A DNA stretch of 64,000 bases from Candidatus Undinarchaeales archaeon (GTDB lineage: Archaea > SpSt-1190 > JASMDC01), in the NCBI GenBank assembly GCA_030753015.1, contig JASMDC010000008.1, positions 9,281 through 73,280 of the forward strand. The letters are read 5' to 3'. The translations under genes were made by a program, and so were the position numbers. Below the pieces are notes generated by a model. It worked only from the letters and a program-made list of their open reading frames with translations. It was not told the DNA's origin and ran no database searches. Below, one piece after another: positions 60,258 to 64,000 of this stretch. Every line of letters begins with the position of its first letter. Position 1 is the stretch's first letter.

Positions 60258-60404
60258 GTGGGCATCACCATCGACCCGGAGGACCCCCGCTTCAAGAAGA
60301 AGCGTACACTGCGTCCCGAGGACGTGGAGGACATCGTTCTGGAGCGCCGCGAGGTGGACCTCCCCACGAGGCGTCGTTCCCGTCGCACGAACGAGGAGCG
60401 CTAG
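60258..60404 (+). CDS. 48-residue basic protein
   Basis: A short frame from GTG 60258 to TAG 60402-60404. It is highly charged: VGITIDPEDPRFKKKRTLRP, EDVEDIVLERREVDLP and an Arg-rich tail RRRSRRTNEER. The composition and an upstream TATA at the leaderless distance suggest a real small basic (perhaps nucleic-acid-binding) protein. Confidence 0.45.
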   Translation: MGITIDPEDPRFKKKRTLRPEDVEDIVLERREVDLPTRRRSRRTNEER

Positions 60405-60473
60405 CATCATCGCGCAGCGAACGAGCGGGCGCCGCCGATTGATTTAAAACGCTCACCACTCTTCCCGCTCCCG

Positions 60474-60959
60474 ATGGTCACTGTGCCACCCGCAGCAGGC
60501 CCCCTCATCGCCGCTGTGGGCTGTTTTGCCCTCGCTCCCCGCGCTGCCAGGGGGGAGCGCATCGAGGCCAGCGACGTGGCGTTCGGCGTGGTCGCGGGTC
60601 TGCTACTGGCCGGCCTCTCCGGCACCCTGACCACTGCTCTGTCGATGGCCATGCTCGGTGCCTTGGCCTGGCCCGTGCTCCTCCTCCTTCTCGAGATGGA
60701 GGACGCACGCATCATGCCCGCCCTCGGAGCGCTCCTCTTCGCTCCAGTGCCCGTGGACGGCCGCTCCCTCCCGGCCTTCACCCTTGTCGCGCCCTATGTC
60801 CTGCTCTCGGCCATGACGCTTGACCTACTGGCCCAGCGTGAGATCTACCTCCCCGCCATCACCGTGGAGGTCGACGGCGGACCCAATTTCCCGAACTTCG
60901 TCAACCTGCCCGCCGTGATCGCTATCGCGTGCCTTGCCTGCGCTCTCCTCGTCCGCTGA
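60474..60959 (+). CDS. Polytopic membrane protein, 161 residues
   Basis: About five hydrophobic segments (AGPLIAAVGCFALA, VAFGVVAGLLLAGLSG, MAMLGALAWPVLLLLLE, LVAPYVLLSAMTLDLLA, LPAVIAIACLACALLV). A polar stretch EIYLPAITVEVDGGPNFPNF lies before the last helix. No family is recognised. A TATA-like GATTTAAAAC about 25-30 bases upstream again suggests a leaderless mRNA. Confidence 0.65.
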   Translation: MVTVPPAAGPLIAAVGCFALAPRAARGERIEASDVAFGVVAGLLLAGLSGTLTTALSMAMLGALAWPVLLLLLEMEDARIMPALGALLFAPVPVDGRSLPAFTLVAPYVLLSAMTLDLLAQREIYLPAITVEVDGGPNFPNFVNLPAVIAIACLACALLVR

Positions 60960-61047
60960 GATCCCACATGGATGGTATACTGCGAACAGTGTTACCCAAG
61001 GACACGTAGAAAATGCGATTCGCACCCCTACGGCCTCGCTCTGCTGA

Positions 61048-61188
61048 CAGGAGGATGGAGCTATCCCTGATCTTCACACAAAGGACGACGTGGTCTAGAA
61101 CATCGACCTAGGTCAGCTGACCGAGACCGGTGACCTCGTCTACCACGCAATGGTCGACATCTATCGCAAGAGGAGCGGTAGCGACTAG
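61048..61188 (+). pseudogene. Possible remnant interrupted by an in-frame TAG
   Basis: A frame with coding-like composition reads QEDGAIPDLHTKDDVV, a TAG at 61096-61098, then NIDLGQLTETGDLVYHAM and VDIYRKRSGSD before a stop. No start codon is seen. It fills part of the 225-base gap between two genes and may be the C-terminal remnant of a decayed gene. Confidence 0.3.
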
Positions 61189-61505
61189 TCGCCCTTGGCC
61201 TTCTTGACGAGCTCGGCGAAGTTCTCCTGCAGACGTGTCGCCTCGGCCTCTGCTTTGGCCTTGACCTCCGCAGGGAGCTCTATCTGGGCCTCGAGGATGT
61301 CAGCGTACATCCGTGCGACCTTCGCCTTCTGCTCCCGTACGTCGACCTCAAGGACTACATCGTGGCCCCCGATGGACTTCTTTAGCAGGGTCGTGCCCTT
61401 GACCTTGGACGACACCGCCCAGCCGAGGTCCTTGAGCTTACCAAGGAGCGTGACCTCCTTCACCTCGCCTGAGACGAGTCCCCCCAATGAAAACGCGTAC
61501 TTCAT
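61185..61505 (-). CDS. 106-residue hypothetical protein
   Basis: A compact alpha/beta protein: MKYAFSLGGLVSGEVKEVTLLGK, a beta segment HDVVLEVDVREQKAKVARMY and an Ala/Glu/Lys helix to the end. No signal peptide or known motif. ATG 61505 starts the frame. It lies 125 bases downstream of PNPase on the same strand, beyond the strong hairpin at 61567-61588. Confidence 0.6.
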   Translation of the reverse strand: MKYAFSLGGLVSGEVKEVTLLGKLKDLGWAVSSKVKGTTLLKKSIGGHDVVLEVDVREQKAKVARMYADILEAQIELPAEVKAKAEAEATRLQENFAELVKKAKGD

Positions 61506-61566
61506 AAAATCACTTGGAGCGTAAGGAGCGGCTCAGACTTTTGTTCCTTTCGCTTCGGCGACCTGC

Positions 61567-61588
61567 CCCGCGGGATGTCCCGCGGGGT
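61567..61588 (-). terminator. Strong hairpin downstream of pnp
   Basis: CCCCGCGGGA and TCCCGCGGGG form a perfect 10-bp stem with a 2-base centre, 43 bases beyond the pnp stop. It could end the pnp message or block exonucleases; no T tract follows. Confidence 0.5.
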
Positions 61589-61630
61589 TGTCGCTGTCAT
61601 CCCTAGTCCCGACGCTAGCGGGGCCTGCGT

Positions 61631-63883
61631 TCACCGCCGGTCACGGCCGCCACCACGGCGGTCACGGCCGCCACCACGGCGGTCGCGGTCCCTGCCGCCA
61701 CTCCGTCGGGGGCGCTCTGGCTCGACCCACCCGGGCGGCGGGGGGTGCAGGGCCTTCATGGACACGTCGACCTTTCCGAAGGCGACCTTGGTCACGATGA
61801 CCTTCACCTTGTCACCGAGCTTGACCCTGTCCTCGATCTTGTCCACGTGGCCGTACTCGAGCTCCGAGATGTGGAGCATCCCGTCCTTGCCGGGGATGAG
61901 GTTGACGAAGGCGCCGAAGGGCTTGATGGTGACCACCTCGGCCTCCTCGTAGATCTCGCCCACCTCCACATCGCGCACGATGTTGCGCACGGCCTTCTCG
62001 GCCTTGGCGGCCATCTCGGCGTCGTTGGTGGTGATCATCACCGTGCCATCGTCCTCGATGTCCATCTGAACGCCGGTCTCATCAGTGATGCTCCGGATCA
62101 TCTTCCCGCCAGGGCCGATGACCGCACCGATCTTTTCCGGATCGATCTTTAAGGCGATGATGCGCGGTGCGAACTCAGACAGCTCCTTCCTCGGCTCGTT
62201 GATCGCACCCTGGATGACGTCCAGGATGAAGTTGTTCGCCATCCTCCCCTGGGAGACCGCCTCACGGATGATGGGCATGGAGATACCGCGGGTCTTAGTG
62301 TCCATCTGGACGGCAGTGACGCCGTCACGGGTGGCGGTGATCTTGAAGTCCATGCCACCGTCGCCGTCCTCCATGTCCTGGATGTCCGTGATGACCTTCC
62401 AGCGCTCACCATCGGAGGCAAGCCCGATAGCTATCCCTGCAACAGGCTTCTTGATCGGGACGCCTGCGTCCAGGAGGGCCAGCGTCGATCCACAGGTGGA
62501 ACCCATGGACGAGGAGCCGTTGGAGCTCATGACCTCGGAGACCATCCTGATGGTGTAGGGGAACTCCTCCAGAGTGGGGAGCACCGGGCGAAGGGCCTTC
62601 TCTGCCAGCATGCCGTGGCCCTGCTCTCGTCGGCCGGCGCCACGGAGCTTCTTGACCTCGCCCACGCTGAACGGTGGGAAGTTGTAGTGATGGAAGTACC
62701 GCTTCTTGATGTCATCCTCCATCGACTCCACGATGAGCGTGTCGCCGGGGGCGCCCAGGGTGACCACGGAAAGGATGTGGGTCTCACCACGCTGGAAGAA
62801 CCCCGTGCCGTGGAGGCGGGGGAGCACCGCGACATCGGCCGCTAGATGCCGGATGTCGGTGATCTTGCGGCCATCGACGCGCTGTTCGCGGTCCAGGAGG
62901 GCTCGTGTGACCTGATCGTCGATGAACGCCTGGAAGCACTTTTTGAGGATGCCCTTGAGATAGGCCTTGGCGGCCTCCTCGTCACGCTCCTCGTTGATGT
63001 ACTCCCTGGCCATCTCGTTGACAACCAGTTCCTTCATCTCCTCCATGATCTCCTTGCGCTCACCCTTGGAGCCGAGGGGTTGGTTGAAGACATAGGTCTG
63101 AAGTTGCGGGACCATGCGCTCCTTGAGCCGGTCGGCAACGACCTTCTCCTCGGGAGCGAGCTCGCCCGTGAACTTCAGGTCCTCCCTCTTTGCCTTGGGC
63201 TTGCCGATCTGCTGGCGTACGTCCTCGATGAAGGCGCACAGCGGGCCCAGGGCCTTCATGGCCTCTTCGAAGGCGCCCACCATGACCTCGTCCGGGGCCT
63301 CGTTGCAGTTGCACTCCACCATAGTGATGCGGGAGCCGTCCCCGGTTACCAGGAGGTCGACCGTTGACTCTGCGAGCTCTTCCACGGTGGGGTTCACGAT
63401 GTACCGACCGTCGATGTAGCCGATGCGGACACCGGCCACCGGTCCGTCGAAGGGGATCGTGGAGAGGTGGAGGGCCATGCAGCCGCCGATGAGGGAGGGG
63501 ACGTCGGGCTTGTTCGCCTCGTCGAAGGTGAGGGGCATGCAGATGACCTGGACCTCGTTGCGCATGTTCTGGTCGAAGAGCGGGCGGATACCGCGGTCGA
63601 TGGAGCGACCGGTCAGCACAGCGTCGAGGGAGGGTCTGCCTTCCCGCTTGGTGAACCTGGAGCCCTTGATGCGCCCGCAGGCGTAGTACCGCTCTTCGTA
63701 TTCGACCATGAGAGGGAAGAAGTCCATCCCTTCGCGAGCGGAGGGGGACATGTTCGCAGAGCAGAGCACTACCGTATCGCCTAGTTTCACAGTGAGGGCG
63801 GCGTCGGACTGAGGTCCGTAACGTCCCGTCTCGATCGTGAGCGTCTTTCCTGCTACATCGCAGGTGAATTGTCGAATGTTCAT
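61631..63883 (-). CDS. pnp: Polyribonucleotide nucleotidyltransferase (bacterial type)
   Basis: The 750-residue enzyme has the full bacterial PNPase layout: two RNase PH domains, a KH domain (KIGAVIGPGGKMIRSITDET) and an S1 domain (GAFVNLIPGKDGMLHISELE). The second RNase PH domain has SSNGSSSMGSTCGSTLALLD and DIQDMEDGDGGMDFKITATRDG with the catalytic Asp pair. PNPase degrades RNA with phosphate and can add tails. Archaea normally use an exosome instead, so this is unusual. The C-terminus is an Arg/Gly/Asp repeat (RDRRGGGRDRRGGG type), probably RNA-binding. A TATA box at 63908-63916 lies 25-33 bases before the ATG. Confidence 0.95.
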   Translation of the reverse strand: MNIRQFTCDVAGKTLTIETGRYGPQSDAALTVKLGDTVVLCSANMSPSAREGMDFFPLMVEYEERYYACGRIKGSRFTKREGRPSLDAVLTGRSIDRGIRPLFDQNMRNEVQVICMPLTFDEANKPDVPSLIGGCMALHLSTIPFDGPVAGVRIGYIDGRYIVNPTVEELAESTVDLLVTGDGSRITMVECNCNEAPDEVMVGAFEEAMKALGPLCAFIEDVRQQIGKPKAKREDLKFTGELAPEEKVVADRLKERMVPQLQTYVFNQPLGSKGERKEIMEEMKELVVNEMAREYINEERDEEAAKAYLKGILKKCFQAFIDDQVTRALLDREQRVDGRKITDIRHLAADVAVLPRLHGTGFFQRGETHILSVVTLGAPGDTLIVESMEDDIKKRYFHHYNFPPFSVGEVKKLRGAGRREQGHGMLAEKALRPVLPTLEEFPYTIRMVSEVMSSNGSSSMGSTCGSTLALLDAGVPIKKPVAGIAIGLASDGERWKVITDIQDMEDGDGGMDFKITATRDGVTAVQMDTKTRGISMPIIREAVSQGRMANNFILDVIQGAINEPRKELSEFAPRIIALKIDPEKIGAVIGPGGKMIRSITDETGVQMDIEDDGTVMITTNDAEMAAKAEKAVRNIVRDVEVGEIYEEAEVVTIKPFGAFVNLIPGKDGMLHISELEYGHVDKIEDRVKLGDKVKVIVTKVAFGKVDVSMKALHPPPPGWVEPERPRRSGGRDRDRRGGGRDRRGGGRDRR
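61638..61680. repeat. 21-bp tandem repeat in the pnp tail
   Basis: Two full 21-base units (period 61638 to 61659) encode the C-terminal RDRRGGG repeats of PNPase. Confidence 0.7.
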
Positions 63884-63907
63884 GTGGCATCCACTAAAGG
63901 GGTATCC

Positions 63908-63916
63908 TTTTAAATG
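63908..63916 (-). promoter_or_regulatory. TATA box of pnp
   Basis: ATTTAAAAA on the minus strand, 25-33 bases before ATG 63883. Confidence 0.5.
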
Positions 63917-63971
63917 AGCCGGTCAGCCGCCGGAGTGGGCCGCGGTATCACGGTTCTCGCCAAGGGAAAGG

Positions 63972-63979
63972 TATAAATA
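63972..63979 (+). promoter_or_regulatory. TATA box pointing out of the right edge
   Basis: TATAAATA preceded by purine-rich GAAAGG (BRE-like) gives an expected start at about 64000, so a gene or stable RNA begins just beyond the window. Confidence 0.55.
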
Positions 63980-64000
63980 GCGACCTGGGGGCCGCGCCGA

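Noticed and set aside
61096..61098. Pyrrolysine readthrough at TAG
   Set aside because: No PYLIS-like context or start codon, and pyl genes are not in the window. Several genes here appear to end in TAG normally.
63060..63890. 276-residue frame on the minus strand
   Set aside because: Overlaps PNPase in another frame of the same strand; Arg/His/Pro-rich and without motifs.

Overview
The window is archaeal chromosomal DNA. Diagnostic archaeal features are a Pelota homologue, the proteasome-activating nucleotidase PAN, a geranylgeranyl-reductase-type lipid enzyme, an archaeoflavoprotein, a HemK2-type methyltransferase, a fused 3-hexulose-6-phosphate synthase/isomerase, an AbrB-PhoU regulator, a form III-like RuBisCO and a tRNA-Tyr with a bulge-helix-bulge intron. 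Many genes have a TATA box about 25 bases before a start codon, so many transcripts are probably leaderless. GC content is moderate to high in most genes, with a visibly AT-richer stretch around 22-27.6 kb. The many lipoproteins, giant Cys-rich secreted proteins and a bacterial-type PNPase suggest a deep-branching or DPANN-like archaeon, but the sequence alone does not fix the phylum.

Layout. 0-3 kb: a truncated TIM-barrel sugar isomerase, a B12/radical SAM enzyme and an orphan protein. 3.2-8.3 kb: tRNA-Tyr, then a four-gene envelope operon (membrane protein, two paralogous lipoproteins, CARDB-like membrane protein). 8.3-12.9 kb: Pelota, a PflA-like radical SAM protein, HemK2, a lipid reductase and tRNA-Glu. 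12.9-16.7 kb: a sulfite-oxidase-like lipoprotein, small envelope genes (two apparently frameshifted) and a ferredoxin-flavodoxin. 16.8-20.5 kb: three tandem paralogues of an unrecognised family and a cupin-like gene. 20.5-27.6 kb: LMW-type arsenate reductase/phosphatase, a GH63-like glycosidase divergent from an APH-like kinase, a TPR protein, a putative ADP-ribosyltransferase behind a palindromic operator, and an Lrp-methyltransferase fusion.

27.6-35.3 kb: IMP dehydrogenase, MscS-like channel, B12/radical SAM enzyme, SagB-like nitroreductase, winged-helix protein, AbrB-PhoU regulator and membrane proteins. 35.3-47.6 kb: two giant secreted Cys-rich proteins (about 1,692 and 2,293 residues). 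47.7-52.8 kb: HAD phosphatase, TPR protein, RuBisCO, GH57 enzyme and two tiny envelope proteins. 52.9-54.3 kb: an IS200/IS605-type element with TnpB only. 54.3-64 kb: SGNH hydrolase, HPS-PHI fusion, PAN, a HEPN/nucleotidyltransferase pair flanked by a duplicated small gene, archaeoflavoprotein, small proteins and PNPase. A promoter pointing out of the window lies at the right edge.

How the genes fit together (inference): RuBisCO and the HPS-PHI fusion both connect to ribulose phosphates and fit archaeal nucleotide/pentose metabolism without a classical pentose phosphate pathway. Pelota and HemK2 fit translation termination and rescue; PAN and PNPase fit protein and RNA turnover. The most novel-looking parts are the three-gene paralogue array, the operator-controlled ADP-ribosyltransferase, the repeat-flanked HEPN/MNT cassette, the Lrp-methyltransferase fusion, the RuBisCO with an extended N-terminus and the archaeal PNPase with an RGG tail.
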